Counted from the first letter of the stretch, positions 25,594 to 35,549 are shown. The stretch is DNA of 64,000 bases from Thermoleophilaceae bacterium (GCA_030447905.1 JAUJNZ010000001.1:210430-274429), one strand, 5' to 3'. The notes: generated from the sequence alone by a model not told the origin. Numbers and translations are program-made.

Positions 25594-28227
25594 TCAAGCC
25601 TCGACCGCCGTCGCCTGAGTGCGGCAAGCTTCAGGCGGCGACCTCGGTCGGGAGGATCCGGTGGTCGGTCGTACCCGTGCGGTGGCCGTTCCCGCGCTCG
25701 CTACGGAGGGATCGAGACGTGGACGCAGCGCTGCATCTCGCAGGTAGGCGTGGGCCTCCCCGAGGAGAGCCAGCGACGCGCGGTAGGTCGGCGACCGCTC
25801 GAGCTCGACTCGTGGCGCCTGCGCACGCAGCCGGCATACCGGCTTGCTCCCGTCTTGGCTCGTGTAGTCGGCCAGCTCGAGCTCGCCGAGGACGCGCAGC
25901 AGGCGTGCGCACAGCTCGGGGTCGCGCGAATACGGCCCGTGCCCGCACAGCGCGCCCGCCAGGGCATCGCCCGACAGCTCTCCGCCGCCGGCGCGAAGCG
26001 CGCGGTAGAGCTCGGTGAGCGCGGGGCGCAGCTCGAGCCGGGCACGCGCCGACCGCCCGACGAAGTCCACCTCCGACCGGCCCCAGCAGACGTGCGCGTG
26101 AGGAGTGGTCTCCGCGCCGGGCGGTCCGGGAGCGGCAGCGAGCAGATGCTCCCCGCGGGCGTTCTCGGGCGGGTCGAGGGCGACCAGGTGCGGATAGGGC
26201 CGCGCCAGGTCCGGGTCGCGCTCGAGCGCCGCCCACGACACCAGCGCGAGGCGCGTCCACCTGCCGCCGCCTGCGCGCAGCGTTCGCCCGAGCGCCCCGA
26301 CCAGCCCCTCGACCGCGCGCCGCCGCCGAGGGACGTCGGCACACACGACGAGTGCGTCGTCGCCGGAGGAGAGGAGATCGCCGACGGTGCCGGCGAAGCC
26401 CTCGGCGCGGCGATCGCTGACCGTCCGGGCGCCGGCGGCCGCGTCCGGGGCGGCCGACAGGCGCCCTGCGAGCTCGCGCTCGAGGGCCTTCCAGAGCGGC
26501 ATCTCGCCTCCGAGGACGGCGCACTCCCCCTCCTCGGTCTCGGCGAGTGCCCGCAGCACGAGCCGCGGCTCGACCGCGCCGTTCCACTCGTTGAGCTCGA
26601 GCCGCGCGGCGACGTCCTGGCGCCGATCGGCGCGGCCGCGTAGGCCCTCCGGCGGGGTTCGGAAGGCGACGACCCGCGCCCGGGCTCCGCCGCTCGAGAG
26701 CGTGAGCGTCGCGTGCTCGCCGTCGACACCGAGCGCGCGTACGTCTCCGACGTGCGCAGCGGGCACGAGCAGCGTCGGGCGCGGGTTGGCCTGCCCGAAC
26801 GGCCCGAGCTGCTCTAGCTCCTCGGCGAGCGGCAGCCCGAGTGCCGAGGCGGGCACGACCGCGTCGACGCGCTCGAAGGGAACGAGATCGTCGGGCGAGA
26901 GGGCAGCGCGGGCGTGAGCGAGGAAGGCGGTTCGGAACGCGTCGAGGCTTGCGGCCTCGATCTCGAGCCCCGCTGCGGCGGGATGGCCACCGAAGCGCCC
27001 CAGGTGATCGGCGCAGGCGGTGAGACCGGCGTGGAGGTCGTAGGCCGGGATGCTGCGACCCGAGCCCCGCCCGGAGTCGCCGTCGAGCGCAACCAGGATG
27101 CACGGCCGCCCGTGGCGCTCGACCATCCGCGAGGCCACGATGCCGATTACGCCAGGGTGCCACCCCTCTCCGGCGAGCACCAGCGCCGGCCCCTCGGGCG
27201 CGTCGCTCCGAGCGGCTTCGGCGGCGAGCAGGATGCGCTGCTCGACAGCGCGGCGCTCGCGGTTGAGCAGGTCGAGCTCGGCGGCCACCTCGTCGGCCCG
27301 CGTCCGGTCGTCGCCGAGCAGCAGCTCGAGCGCGCTGTCGGCCCGCCCGAGCCGGCCGGCGGCGTTGAGGCGCGGAGCGAGGCGGAAGCCGAGCGCGGGG
27401 GCGTCGATGTGCCCGGGATCCACGCTCGCCACCGACATCAGCGCACGCAGACCCGGCTTCTCCGTGCGCGCAAGCACGCGAAGGCCCTCGCGCACGAGGC
27501 GGCGGTTCTCTCCCCGCAGAGGCACGAGGTCGGCCACGGTGGCCAGGGCCACCAGGTCGAGGTCCTCCTCGGGGCGCTCGGGGTCCTGGCCGGCCGTGGC
27601 CTCGAGGGCCCGGGCGAGCTTGAGCGCTACGCCGGCGGCACACAGGTCCCCGAACGGGTAGCCGCTCACCGTCGGGTGAACGATCGGGCAGCTCGGCAGC
27701 CGCTCGGCCGGGCGATGATGGTCGACGACCACCGCATCGAGGCCGAGCGCGCGTGACGCGTCGATCTCGGGCGCCGACGTTATCCCGCAGTCGACGGCGA
27801 TCAGCAGCCCGGTGCCCGAACGCGCGAGATCCTCGACCGTCGCCGTCGAGAGCCCGTACCCGCCGTCGAAGCGGCTCGGCAGGTGCCAGCCGGGGTCGGC
27901 CCCGAGCCGGCGCAGCGACCGCACGAGGATCGCCGTCGAGGAGACCCCGTCGACGTCGTAGTCGCCGTGTACGACGATCCGTGACCCGCGCGCGACGTGC
28001 TCGAGGATCAGCGCGCACGCCTCACGCATGTCCGCGAAGGCGAACGGATCATGGCGGTCGTCGGCGCGCAGGAAGCGCTCGGCCGCCGCGGGGGTCTCGT
28101 GTCCGCGGCGCACGAGGATCGCGGCGACCGTCCGCGAGACGCCGAGCTCCCGCTCGATCTCCGCCGCAGCTCCTCCACAGTAGGGCGAGCAATCCCAACG
28201 TATCGAGGAGGAGAGCACCCAGCACAT
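25594..28227 (-). CDS. recJ: single-stranded-DNA exonuclease RecJ
   Basis: DHH-family 5'-3' exonuclease. Motif I is VVHGDYDVDGVSSTAILVRS, motif III VVVDHHRPAERLP, then FRLAPRLNAAGRLGRADSA. The DHHA1 domain has SGRSIPAYDLHAGL and FGGHPAAAGLEI. An OB fold follows (VDGEHATLTLSSGG). A long C-terminal part (about residues 590-877) has no catalytic motif but contains WNGAVEPRLVLRALAETEE and later Arg/Ala-rich helices. That makes it longer than the 570-residue E. coli form and typical of actinobacterial and Firmicute RecJ. The ATG start is plausible but not proven. Confidence 0.9.
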   Translation of the reverse strand: MCWVLSSSIRWDCSPYCGGAAAEIERELGVSRTVAAILVRRGHETPAAAERFLRADDRHDPFAFADMREACALILEHVARGSRIVVHGDYDVDGVSSTAILVRSLRRLGADPGWHLPSRFDGGYGLSTATVEDLARSGTGLLIAVDCGITSAPEIDASRALGLDAVVVDHHRPAERLPSCPIVHPTVSGYPFGDLCAAGVALKLARALEATAGQDPERPEEDLDLVALATVADLVPLRGENRRLVREGLRVLARTEKPGLRALMSVASVDPGHIDAPALGFRLAPRLNAAGRLGRADSALELLLGDDRTRADEVAAELDLLNRERRAVEQRILLAAEAARSDAPEGPALVLAGEGWHPGVIGIVASRMVERHGRPCILVALDGDSGRGSGRSIPAYDLHAGLTACADHLGRFGGHPAAAGLEIEAASLDAFRTAFLAHARAALSPDDLVPFERVDAVVPASALGLPLAEELEQLGPFGQANPRPTLLVPAAHVGDVRALGVDGEHATLTLSSGGARARVVAFRTPPEGLRGRADRRQDVAARLELNEWNGAVEPRLVLRALAETEEGECAVLGGEMPLWKALERELAGRLSAAPDAAAGARTVSDRRAEGFAGTVGDLLSSGDDALVVCADVPRRRRAVEGLVGALGRTLRAGGGRWTRLALVSWAALERDPDLARPYPHLVALDPPENARGEHLLAAAPGPPGAETTPHAHVCWGRSEVDFVGRSARARLELRPALTELYRALRAGGGELSGDALAGALCGHGPYSRDPELCARLLRVLGELELADYTSQDGSKPVCRLRAQAPRVELERSPTYRASLALLGEAHAYLRDAALRPRLDPSVASAGTATARVRPTTGSSRPRSPPEACRTQATAVEA

Positions 28228-28347
28228 CCTGAGTGGAGGAGCGGACGGAACGCCGCTTCTCTCCCCCTCGATGGTCCGCTGCCCGCGCTCGTCTCCTGCT
28301 GCGGCGCTCGGGTCGACGAGCGGGGCAGCGGCCCCGCCGAGGGAGAC

Positions 28348-28611
28348 CTACGCCGAAGGGTCGGTCCTGGCGCCGTACACGTAGGCCGCCGCGAGCCCGA
28401 GCAGTGAGCCGGGGACGGCGAGCAGTGCCTGCACGACGTTCGTATCCGCCTCACCGGGGACGGCGAAGCCCGAGACCGCGACCCCGAACACGGCTGCGCC
28501 GAATATGGCGGCGACGAACGCACCGACGATCCCGCCCCAGAAGCGGTCGGGCACGAAGACCGTGAAGTGCCAGATGGCGATCGCCATCATCACCCACACG
28601 AGCATGCTCAT
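28348..28611 (-). CDS. small integral membrane protein, unknown function
   Basis: 87 residues with about three hydrophobic segments: MSMLVWVMMAIAIWHFTVFV, then FWGGIVGAFVAAIFGAAVFG, then VVQALLAVPGSLLGLAAAYV. From memory, short proteins with HFTVFVPDRFWGG recur in actinobacteria without a known role. The start overlaps the secDF stop by 4 bases, so it is translated with SecDF and might be an accessory of the export machinery. That link is inferred from position only. Confidence 0.7.
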   Translation of the reverse strand: MSMLVWVMMAIAIWHFTVFVPDRFWGGIVGAFVAAIFGAAVFGVAVSGFAVPGEADTNVVQALLAVPGSLLGLAAAYVYGARTDPSA

Positions 28612-31600
28612 CGGCGACCGTGCCTCTTGCGGGACCGGCGATTCTTGGAGCGAGGGGCGGAACGTTCTCCGCTCCCGTCACCGGCGCCGGGAACCGGGGG
28701 CGGCGAGTCGGTGCGCGCGCCGGTAGCAGCCGGCTCGCGCGCGGGTGTGGACGTGCGGGCGCCGTTGCCGCCATCGCCGGCTCCGTCGACGACCTCGTCG
28801 TCGGATCCCGCTCGTGCCGGCGCTTCGGGCGCCGGGGGTCGCTCGGGAGCCGCGACTCCTCCTCCGCCGGGCGGTCTCTTAGTCGCGGCTCCGGCTCCCC
28901 GGCCGACGCGCGGCGGCCGACCACCCGCGGTCGCGCCCGCTGCGGCCCCGCCGTCACCACCGACCGCACCGGTCGCATACGCCGGCACCACGCCATCGTG
29001 ATCCTCGAGGATCACCTCGCGCCGCCGCCGGTAGACGCGCTCGCGCTCCTTCCAGGCGGTCAGCACCGGCGAGGCGATGAACACCGACGAGTACGTTCCC
29101 GAGGCCACCCCCACGAGCAGCGCGAAGCCGAAGTCCTGGAGCGTCTCGCCGCCGAAGAGCATCAGCGCGGCGATCGGGAACAGGGTGGAGAGGCTCGTCA
29201 CGAGGGACCGGGTCAGGACCTCCGACATCGAGCGGTTGACGATCTGCGAGAAGGTCGCGCGCGGCATGCGCGGCACGTTCTCGCGGATGCGGTCGAAGAC
29301 GATGATCGTGTCGTAGAGCGAGAAGCCGAGGATCGTGAGCAGCGCGGCCACCGTCGAGGTCGTCACCTCGCGCTCGGTCAGCGCGTAGACGCCCGCGGTG
29401 ATGAGCAGGTCGTGGAAGAGCGCGATCAGCACCGGCACCGCGAACTTGGCCTGGAAGCGCAGCCCGATGTAGATCGAGATCAGAATCAGCGAGGCGATGA
29501 TGGCGATCAGCGCGGTCTGGGCGATCTGGGCGCCGAAGGTCGGGCCGATGGAGCTCGTCGTGAACTCCGAGCGGTCGACTCCGAAGGCGCGGTCGAGGGC
29601 CGCACGCACCTGCTCCTCCTGGCCGGGCCGAAGCTCTGAGGTCGAGATTTGGAAGACGTTCGGGCCGAGCTCAGGGTCCTCGACCGCCTGGATCTCGGCG
29701 TCTCGGACCGCGGGCGGCAGCGCCTGGCGGACCTGGTTGACGGATGCCGGCCGCTCGATCGGCGTCTGGATCCGGGTCCCGCCCTCGAAGTCGATCCCGA
29801 AGTTGATCCCGAGCCCCGCGATGGCGATCGCCCCCACCGCCAGGATCACGCCCGACATCGAGAAGAACCACTTCGAGGCCCCCATGAAGTCGAAGCTCCA
29901 CCGGACGCCCTCGCCGCCGGCTCCCAGAGCCAGCCGCGAGCGCAGCAGCCGGGTGCGTCCGAGCGAGCCGAGGATTGCCGAGGTGGCGAGCACGGCCGTG
30001 AACAGCGAGACGAGCGTCCCCACGCCGAGGGTCAGCGCGAAGCCCTTGACGCCCCCGGTGGCGACCATGAACAGGATGAACGCCACCCCGATCGTCACGA
30101 CGTTGGCGTCGGCGATCGTGCGCAGGGCCTTGCCGTAGCCCGCCGCCAGGGCACGCGGGACGGATGCCCCCGCTCGCGCCTCCTCCTTGACCCGCTCGAA
30201 GATGACGATGTTGGCGTCGGCGGCGACGCCGAGGGTGAGGATGAGGCCGGCGATGCCGGGCAGGGTGAGCGTGACCGGAATCAACTCGACGAGCGCGTAC
30301 AGGAGCACCGCGTAGGTGACGAGGGCTATGCCGGCGACGACGCCGAGGACCCGGTAGAAGGCGACCAGGAACACAAGGACGAGCAACAGTCCGGCCCCCG
30401 CCGCGATCAGACCCTGGTCGAGCGCCTGCTGGCCCAGCGTCGCCGATATCTGGGTGTTCGAGATCAGAGCGAGCTCGATCGGAAGCGCGCCGATGCGCAG
30501 GTTGTTCGCGAGGTCCTGGGTCGCCTCGATGTTGCCGATCCCGGTGATCTGGGCGCCCGTCTGTCCGTCGATGCCCTCGGGGTTCTCGCGGAAGTTGATG
30601 GTCGCCAGCGAGACGATCTGGTTGTCGAGCGTGATCGCGAAGCGCTGGAAGGACGCGTCGGGCGGCGTACCCGGCGGCAGCAACGTCTCCGAGCCGCGTT
30701 GGGCGATCCGTCGAGTGACCTGCTCGAAGGCGCGCCGCCCGCTGTCGGTGAACTCCATCGTCACCACGGGCTCGTTGGTCTGGGGGTCGAAGTTCTGTTC
30801 GGGGTTGCGGATCTCGCCGCCCGAGAGCTCCGAGTCGTCCTCGAGGACCCAGTACTGGTTGACCTCGGTGGTCTCGGGCACGTTCTCGGGCCGCTCGGCC
30901 TGCACGACGGCGATCCCGCGCGGGACGCGCACCACCGTGCTCCCCTCGGGTGGACCAGCGGCTCCGAGCGCGCCAAGCTCGGCCCGGCACGCGCTCTCCG
31001 GCGGTGGCGTCCGCCGGCCGCGGTCGCCGTCGGGTGCGCGGTCGGTAAGCTCGCTAAGGAGCTCTTGGCAGCTCGTAGCCGGGCCGGCGATCGGCGGCCG
31101 AGTCGGGCCGTCGGCGGGTCCGAAGAGGTAGTACTTCTCGCCGGCGGTGTCGTTGCGCCGGTCGTAGGCCTCGAGGATGCGGGCGCGGTCGCCGCCAAGC
31201 CGCCGTTCGACGGCGGGCGAGGCGCCACCCGGCGGGAGATCGGTCTCCTCGGCCAGCGGCCGGGCCTTGGTCGCCAGCTGGACGGCCTCGAACAGGCTCG
31301 GCTGCGGGCGCTCCTGGGCCTCGCTCGACTGGGCCTGGATCGCCTCGAGCAGGCGAACAGTGCCCTTCTCGCCATCGCTGACGATCAGGTTCGGCTCCCA
31401 GTCGTAGAACTGTAGCTGCGCCGTGGTGCCGACCTGGTCGATCGCCCGCTCGGCGTTCTCGACGTCCGGCAGGGCGACGGTGATCTGGTTGGCGCCCGAG
31501 CGCTGGATCTCGGGCTCGGCGACGCCGAGAGCGTCGGTGCGGCGGCGGATCGTCGAGATCGCATCCTCGACCGCCTGCGGGGTGACCTCGGGGACCTTCG

Positions 31601-31748
31601 GCGTCGGCCGGGCCTCGTAGACGAGCTCGACGCCGCCGCGCAGGTCGAGGCCGAGCCGCGTCGGCTTGGTGGCGACCACGGCGACCGCGCCGCCGAGCAG
31701 CGCGAGCACGAGGCCGATGATCGCGAGGTTGCGGCGGCGGTTGGTCAT
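28608..31748 (-). CDS. secDF: fused protein-export membrane protein SecDF
   Basis: A single 1,046-residue protein. The SecD half starts LAIIGLVLALLGGAVAVVAT, has GLDLRGGVELVYEA and the P1 domain DAISTIRRRTDALGVAEPEI. Helices follow with GVAADANIVIFERVKEEARA. The SecF half begins about residue 620 with FDFMGASKWFFSMSGVILAV, has NFGIDFEGGTRIQTPIE, then LTILGFSLYDTIIVFDRIRE. It uses the proton motive force to pull exported proteins after SecA. The long P1 insert and a Gly/Pro/Arg-rich tail of about 130 residues are unusual but look like disordered extensions. Confidence 0.95.
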   Translation of the reverse strand: MTNRRRNLAIIGLVLALLGGAVAVVATKPTRLGLDLRGGVELVYEARPTPKVPEVTPQAVEDAISTIRRRTDALGVAEPEIQRSGANQITVALPDVENAERAIDQVGTTAQLQFYDWEPNLIVSDGEKGTVRLLEAIQAQSSEAQERPQPSLFEAVQLATKARPLAEETDLPPGGASPAVERRLGGDRARILEAYDRRNDTAGEKYYLFGPADGPTRPPIAGPATSCQELLSELTDRAPDGDRGRRTPPPESACRAELGALGAAGPPEGSTVVRVPRGIAVVQAERPENVPETTEVNQYWVLEDDSELSGGEIRNPEQNFDPQTNEPVVTMEFTDSGRRAFEQVTRRIAQRGSETLLPPGTPPDASFQRFAITLDNQIVSLATINFRENPEGIDGQTGAQITGIGNIEATQDLANNLRIGALPIELALISNTQISATLGQQALDQGLIAAGAGLLLVLVFLVAFYRVLGVVAGIALVTYAVLLYALVELIPVTLTLPGIAGLILTLGVAADANIVIFERVKEEARAGASVPRALAAGYGKALRTIADANVVTIGVAFILFMVATGGVKGFALTLGVGTLVSLFTAVLATSAILGSLGRTRLLRSRLALGAGGEGVRWSFDFMGASKWFFSMSGVILAVGAIAIAGLGINFGIDFEGGTRIQTPIERPASVNQVRQALPPAVRDAEIQAVEDPELGPNVFQISTSELRPGQEEQVRAALDRAFGVDRSEFTTSSIGPTFGAQIAQTALIAIIASLILISIYIGLRFQAKFAVPVLIALFHDLLITAGVYALTEREVTTSTVAALLTILGFSLYDTIIVFDRIRENVPRMPRATFSQIVNRSMSEVLTRSLVTSLSTLFPIAALMLFGGETLQDFGFALLVGVASGTYSSVFIASPVLTAWKERERVYRRRREVILEDHDGVVPAYATGAVGGDGGAAAGATAGGRPPRVGRGAGAATKRPPGGGGVAAPERPPAPEAPARAGSDDEVVDGAGDGGNGARTSTPAREPAATGARTDSPPPVPGAGDGSGERSAPRSKNRRSRKRHGRR

Positions 31749-31784
31749 CTCTGATCGGGCCGGAGGGGGCTCACGACGGATTGC

Positions 31785-32228
31785 CTACTTGGGCGTAAGG
31801 ACTAGCAGCAGACCGCCGTCCTCGTCGTAGGCCGGGAAGATGTCGGCCTTGGCGGGCTCCGGGCGATCGCCCTCGGCATGCACGGTCACCGGCTTGTCGA
31901 GCATGCGGACCCCCCACTCGAGCGCCGTTCCGATGTGGTCGGAGCCGTTGTCGAACTCGAGCCCGAGGACGTCGCGGACCCCGCGCCCGATCACGTCGGT
32001 GTCGCCGAGCCCGGTGAGCTCGCGCGTGCCCCGGCCGGCGCCGATGACGCGCGCGTCCTGGTCGCAGACGAAGAAGGCGGCGTTCGGGGCCGGGTAGTAG
32101 TCGTCGAGCAGCTCGAACAGGAAGCCGAAGCCGCACTTCGGGCAGCTCTTGGGGCGTGAGCCAAAGCCCGCGGTGCGCTCGCTCGAGGCGAGCCGGTTGC
32201 CGCAGCTGGGGCAGATGAAGTTGGCCAT
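31785..32228 (-). CDS. zinc-ribbon plus PAS-like domain protein
   Basis: 147 residues from the ATG at 32228. MANFICPSCGNRLASSER and SCPKCGFGFLFELLDDYYPA give a CxxC...CxxC zinc ribbon. The following half (NAAFFVCDQDARVIGAGRGT, then DVIGRGVRDVLGLEF) resembles a PAS domain. The open frame continues upstream to 32267 but homology-like sequence starts at MANF. It lies 36 bases upstream of secDF on the same strand. Its role is unknown; redox or metal sensing would fit the domain mix. Confidence 0.7.
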   Translation of the reverse strand: MANFICPSCGNRLASSERTAGFGSRPKSCPKCGFGFLFELLDDYYPAPNAAFFVCDQDARVIGAGRGTRELTGLGDTDVIGRGVRDVLGLEFDNGSDHIGTALEWGVRMLDKPVTVHAEGDRPEPAKADIFPAYDEDGGLLLVLTPK

Positions 32229-32356
32229 GGTCGCGAAGATGATTATGGTCGAGAAGCGCTCGAACAAGGGTAGTCGTCGCCCGGGTCGCCCTCACCGAGC
32301 TCGATGGCGTAGAACTCCGGCCCCGACGCCGGTCTCAACCTCGAGAGGAGCACCAA

Positions 32357-32983
32357 ATGGACCTCATCGCCCGCCTCGACGCCGTACGCGAGCGCTGGAA
32401 CGTGCTGCGCCACCCGTTCTACCTGCGCTGGAGCGCGGGCACGCTCGAGCGCTCGGAGCTCGCCTATTACGCGGGCGAGTATCGCCATGCCGTCGTCGCG
32501 CTCGCCCAGGCGACCGCCGCCGCCGCGGAGGCGGCCGAGCCCGAGTTGAGGGCCGAGCTGTCGCGCCACGCCGACGAGGAGGCCGCGCACGTCTCGCTCT
32601 GGGACGACTTCGTCGCGGCGCTCGGCGGCGAGACCGGCCGTGCCGCCCGGCTCGAGACCGCAGCCTGCGCCGAGGCCTGGACCGGCGGCGACGACCTGCT
32701 CGAGCGCCTCGCGGTGCTGTACGCGGTCGAGTCCGCTCAGCCCCCCGTCGCGCAGACGAAGCTCGAGGGCCTGTGCAACCACTACGGGATGGGCGCCGAC
32801 GACCCGGGGACTGCCTACTTCGTCGTGCACTCGGAGCGTGACCACGAGCACGCGGCGCAGTCGCGGCGCCTGCTGCACGACCGTGCCGGCGAAGACGACG
32901 CCGATCGCCTCGTCGAGCAGGCCGAGAGCGCGCTGCGGGGGAACTGGTGGCTGCTCGACGGAGTGGAGGCTCGCTCGGGCTGA
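32357..32983 (+). CDS. heme-oxygenase-like diiron (CADD/TenA-type) protein
   Basis: 208-residue all-helical protein. Candidate metal ligands are E and H in YYAGEYRHAVVALAQ, E and H in SRHADEEAAHVSLWDD, E in YAVESAQPPVAQTKLEG, and H/D/H in VVHSERDHEHAAQSRRL. This spacing matches heme-oxygenase-like diiron oxidases such as Chlamydia CADD, which makes p-aminobenzoate from its own tyrosine. TenA thiaminases share the fold but lack these acidic ligands. There are no folate genes nearby, so the pathway is not shown by context. Confidence 0.65.
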   Translation: MDLIARLDAVRERWNVLRHPFYLRWSAGTLERSELAYYAGEYRHAVVALAQATAAAAEAAEPELRAELSRHADEEAAHVSLWDDFVAALGGETGRAARLETAACAEAWTGGDDLLERLAVLYAVESAQPPVAQTKLEGLCNHYGMGADDPGTAYFVVHSERDHEHAAQSRRLLHDRAGEDDADRLVEQAESALRGNWWLLDGVEARSG

Positions 32984-32999
32984 GTCCCGCCCCGCTGGC

Positions 33000-34049
33000 T
33001 CAGAACAGGCTCGCCGCCTCGTGGGGGCGCTCGAGCCCGAGGTGCGCAAAGGCGGCGCGGGTGGCCTGACGCCCGCGCGGGGTGCGCTGGAGGAAGCCCT
33101 GCTGCAGGAGGTAGGGCTCATACACGTCCTCGATCGTGTCGGCCTCCTCGGCGACTGCGACGGCGAGCGTCGAGAGCCCGACGGGCGAGCCGGCGAACTT
33201 TTCGCACAGCGCGCGCAGGATCTCGCGATCGAGGCGGTCGAGGCCGGCCTCGTCGACCTCGAGCAGGTCGAGGGCGTCATCGGCCAGCGGGGCGTCGATC
33301 CTCCCCTCTCCACGGACCTCGGCGAAGTCGCGGATGCGGCGCAGCAGGCGGTTGGCCACCCTCGGGGTCCCTCGCGCGCGGGACGCGATGGCGCGGGCGC
33401 CCTCGTCGTCGACCTGGACCTCGAGGATCCTCGCCGAGCGCCGGACGATCGTGGCGAGCTCGTCGGGCCCGTAGAGGTCGAGCCGGTGGCTCACCCCGAA
33501 GCGGTCGCGCAGCGGCGTGGAGATGAGCCCGGCCCGGGTGGTCGCGCCGACGAGCGTGAAGGGCGGCAGGTCGAGGGTGACCACCCGCGCGCCCGCCCCC
33601 TGCCCGACGGTGATCGGCAGCCTGCGGTCCTCCATCGCCGGGTAGAAGGTCTCCTCGATCGCGCGCGGGAGGCGGTGCAGCTCGTCGACGAAGAACACCG
33701 AGCGCGGCTCGAGCGCGGTCAGGAAGGCGGCGATGTCGGCCTTGCGCTCGAGCGCCGGGCCGGCGGTCTCCACGAACGGCGCCTCGAGCTCATGGGCGAC
33801 GATCTGGGCGAGCGACGTCTTGCCGAGGCCAGGCGGTCCGGCGAGCAGCACATGGTCGAGGGCCTCTCCGCGGGCCCGGGCGGCCTCGATGAAGATCGAG
33901 AGCTGGTCGCGCACCGCGTGCTGGCCGACGAAGTCGGCGAGGCGGCGAGGCCGCAGCGAGCGGTCGAGCTCCTCGTCGGCGGGCTGGGCCGGGGCGGCCT
34001 GGAGGCGGTCTACCCCCGGGGTTCGGATCCCGGGTGTCGAGGCGGTCAC
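33000..34049 (-). CDS. ruvB: Holliday junction branch-migration ATPase RuvB
   Basis: AAA+ motor of the RuvABC resolvasome, 349 residues. [20 protein letters not shown] is the N-terminal signature and [18 protein letters not shown] the Walker A motif. Walker B is [17 protein letters not shown], sensor 1 lies in [20 protein letters not shown], and the winged helix reads [20 protein letters not shown] and [16 protein letters not shown]. The GTG start overlaps the ruvA stop (GTGA). It is the last gene of the ruvC-ruvA-ruvB operon. Confidence 0.97.
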   Translation of the reverse strand: MTASTPGIRTPGVDRLQAAPAQPADEELDRSLRPRRLADFVGQHAVRDQLSIFIEAARARGEALDHVLLAGPPGLGKTSLAQIVAHELEAPFVETAGPALERKADIAAFLTALEPRSVFFVDELHRLPRAIEETFYPAMEDRRLPITVGQGAGARVVTLDLPPFTLVGATTRAGLISTPLRDRFGVSHRLDLYGPDELATIVRRSARILEVQVDDEGARAIASRARGTPRVANRLLRRIRDFAEVRGEGRIDAPLADDALDLLEVDEAGLDRLDREILRALCEKFAGSPVGLSTLAVAVAEEADTIEDVYEPYLLQQGFLQRTPRGRQATRAAFAHLGLERPHEAASLF

Positions 34050-34642
34050 CGGGCCGCCCTCAGGGCGCCCGCGATCAGGTCCTCGGGCGTCTCACCGCGC
34101 GCCCGGTCGAGCAGCTCGTCGGCCTCGCCGACCGTGAAGCCGAGGCCGACGAGGCCCTGGCGGGCGAGTGAGCGCGGCTCGCCGGCGTCGTCGGCCGCCG
34201 TCTTCAGCGCAGCTTCCCCACCCGGCCCGGGCGCATCGGCGCCCTCCACCTTCTCCCGCAGCTCGACGATGATCCGTTCCGCCGTCCGCTTGCCGATTCC
34301 CGGCACGGCCTGGAACCTGGCCGCGTCGCCGCCCGCGATCGCGCGCAGCAGCTCGCGTGGTGGGCCGCCCGAGAGGATGGCCAGCGCGACCTTGGGGCCG
34401 ACGCCCTGCACGCCCACGAGCAACAGGAACAGCCCGCGCTCCTCCTCGGAGGCAAAGCCGTAGAGCTGCATCGCGTCGTCGCGGACGACGAGGTGGGTGT
34501 GGAGCAGCGTCTCCTCCCCGGCGGCGGGGACGTGGCGCAGGGTCTCGGCCGACACGGCGACCCCGTAGCCCACTCCCCCACTTTCGACGACCACCCCGTC
34601 GGGCCGCCGCGCCGCGACCTGCCCGCGAACCGAGGCGATCAC
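34046..34642 (-). CDS. ruvA: Holliday junction DNA-binding protein RuvA
   Basis: 198-residue tetrameric Holliday-junction binder. The OB domain starts [20 protein letters not shown] with [10 protein letters not shown]. The helix-hairpin-helix motifs are [18 protein letters not shown] and [21 protein letters not shown] flexible linker leads to the C-terminal RuvB-binding domain ([20 protein letters not shown]). The GTG at 34642 overlaps the ruvC stop. Longer upstream readings in this frame run through ruvC and are not real. Confidence 0.95.
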   Translation of the reverse strand: MIASVRGQVAARRPDGVVVESGGVGYGVAVSAETLRHVPAAGEETLLHTHLVVRDDAMQLYGFASEEERGLFLLLVGVQGVGPKVALAILSGGPPRELLRAIAGGDAARFQAVPGIGKRTAERIIVELREKVEGADAPGPGGEAALKTAADDAGEPRSLARQGLVGLGFTVGEADELLDRARGETPEDLIAGALRAAR

Positions 34643-35130
34643 GCGATGGCCTCCCGCAGCTCGTGCCCGTTGGCGTGGCAGATCGCGACGGCGAGCGCGT
34701 CGGCGGCGTGGTCGGGGCGCGGAAGCTCCGAAAGCGAGAGCATGGTCGCGACCATGCGCTGGACCTGGTCCTTGGCGGCCGCGCCGGAACCGCACACCGC
34801 CCGCTTGATCGCCTGTGGCGTGTAGACCGAGCACGGCACCCCCTGGAGACCGGCCGCGAGCAGGACCACGCCCCGCGCCTGTCCGACCGCGAACGCGGTG
34901 CGGACGTTCTGGCCGAAGAAGAGATCCTCGATCGCGAGCGCGCGCGGTCGATGGGTGGCGATGAGGTCGCGAACGCGGGCGTGGATCCGCGCGAGGCGCT
35001 GTTCGAGGCGGACGTCCTTGTCGGTCGCGATCGTCCCGCCGTCGAGCGCGACCAGACGCTGCCCGCGAGCGAGTACGACGCCGTAGCCGGTGTGGGCGAC
35101 ACCGGGGTCGATCCCGAGGATGACCATCAT
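34639..35130 (-). CDS. ruvC: Holliday junction resolvase RuvC
   Basis: RNase H-fold endonuclease of 162-163 residues. Catalytic acids lie in VILGIDPGVAHTGYGVV, ALAIEDLFFGQNVRTAFAVG and RPDHAADALAVAICH. Two start codons are adjacent (MMVIL), and the second is at 35127. It heads the ruvCAB operon. YebC, often next to ruvC, is elsewhere here (57.7 kb). Confidence 0.95.
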   Translation of the reverse strand: MMVILGIDPGVAHTGYGVVLARGQRLVALDGGTIATDKDVRLEQRLARIHARVRDLIATHRPRALAIEDLFFGQNVRTAFAVGQARGVVLLAAGLQGVPCSVYTPQAIKRAVCGSGAAAKDQVQRMVATMLSLSELPRPDHAADALAVAICHANGHELREAIA

Positions 35131-35219
35131 CGGGATGATTCTGCGCGCGGGGGCGGACGCCTCCCTGCCGACGCCGTCTTCGGTGGACCATCCGTGGCGG
35201 ATAAGGTCGGACCGAGTCG

Positions 35220-35408
35220 ATGAGCAAGTCCTCCACCTCTGTCAAGGCGAAGAAGCGCTGCTGCAAGGACCGGCCCCGGTGCAAGCGCTGTCCCGTCGTG
35301 CTCAAGCGCCTGGCCCGACAGGGTCTCGCCGAGCGGGTCGAGGGGCGCCGCTACGCGCTGTCTCCAAAGTTGAAGAAGAAGCACGTGAAGAAGGCTCGGG
35401 CGCGGTAA
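35220..35408 (+). CDS. small basic cysteine-rich protein, unknown function
   Basis: 62 residues. The motif KKRCCKDRPRCKRCPVVLKR (residues 10-30) has four cysteines in a CC-x5-C-x2-C pattern, followed by a short helix and a Lys-rich tail (SPKLKKKHVKKARAR). This may bind zinc and nucleic acid. I recall similar short KxCCKDxPRCKRCP proteins in other actinobacteria, which supports it being real, but the function is unknown. It is divergent from ruvC. Confidence 0.6.
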   Translation: MSKSSTSVKAKKRCCKDRPRCKRCPVVLKRLARQGLAERVEGRRYALSPKLKKKHVKKARAR

Positions 35409-35549
35409 CGGGATGCAGGCTAAGGTCCGGCCGGGCGTGACCGGCGAGCACTCGAGAAGCTGAGCCTCACCTCACCTCGGGGCGGGTCGAGCCGCCGCGC
35501 CCGGCTTGGCGGCACCGGCGTCGTCGCGCTCTTCTCGGCCGCGCTCTTT

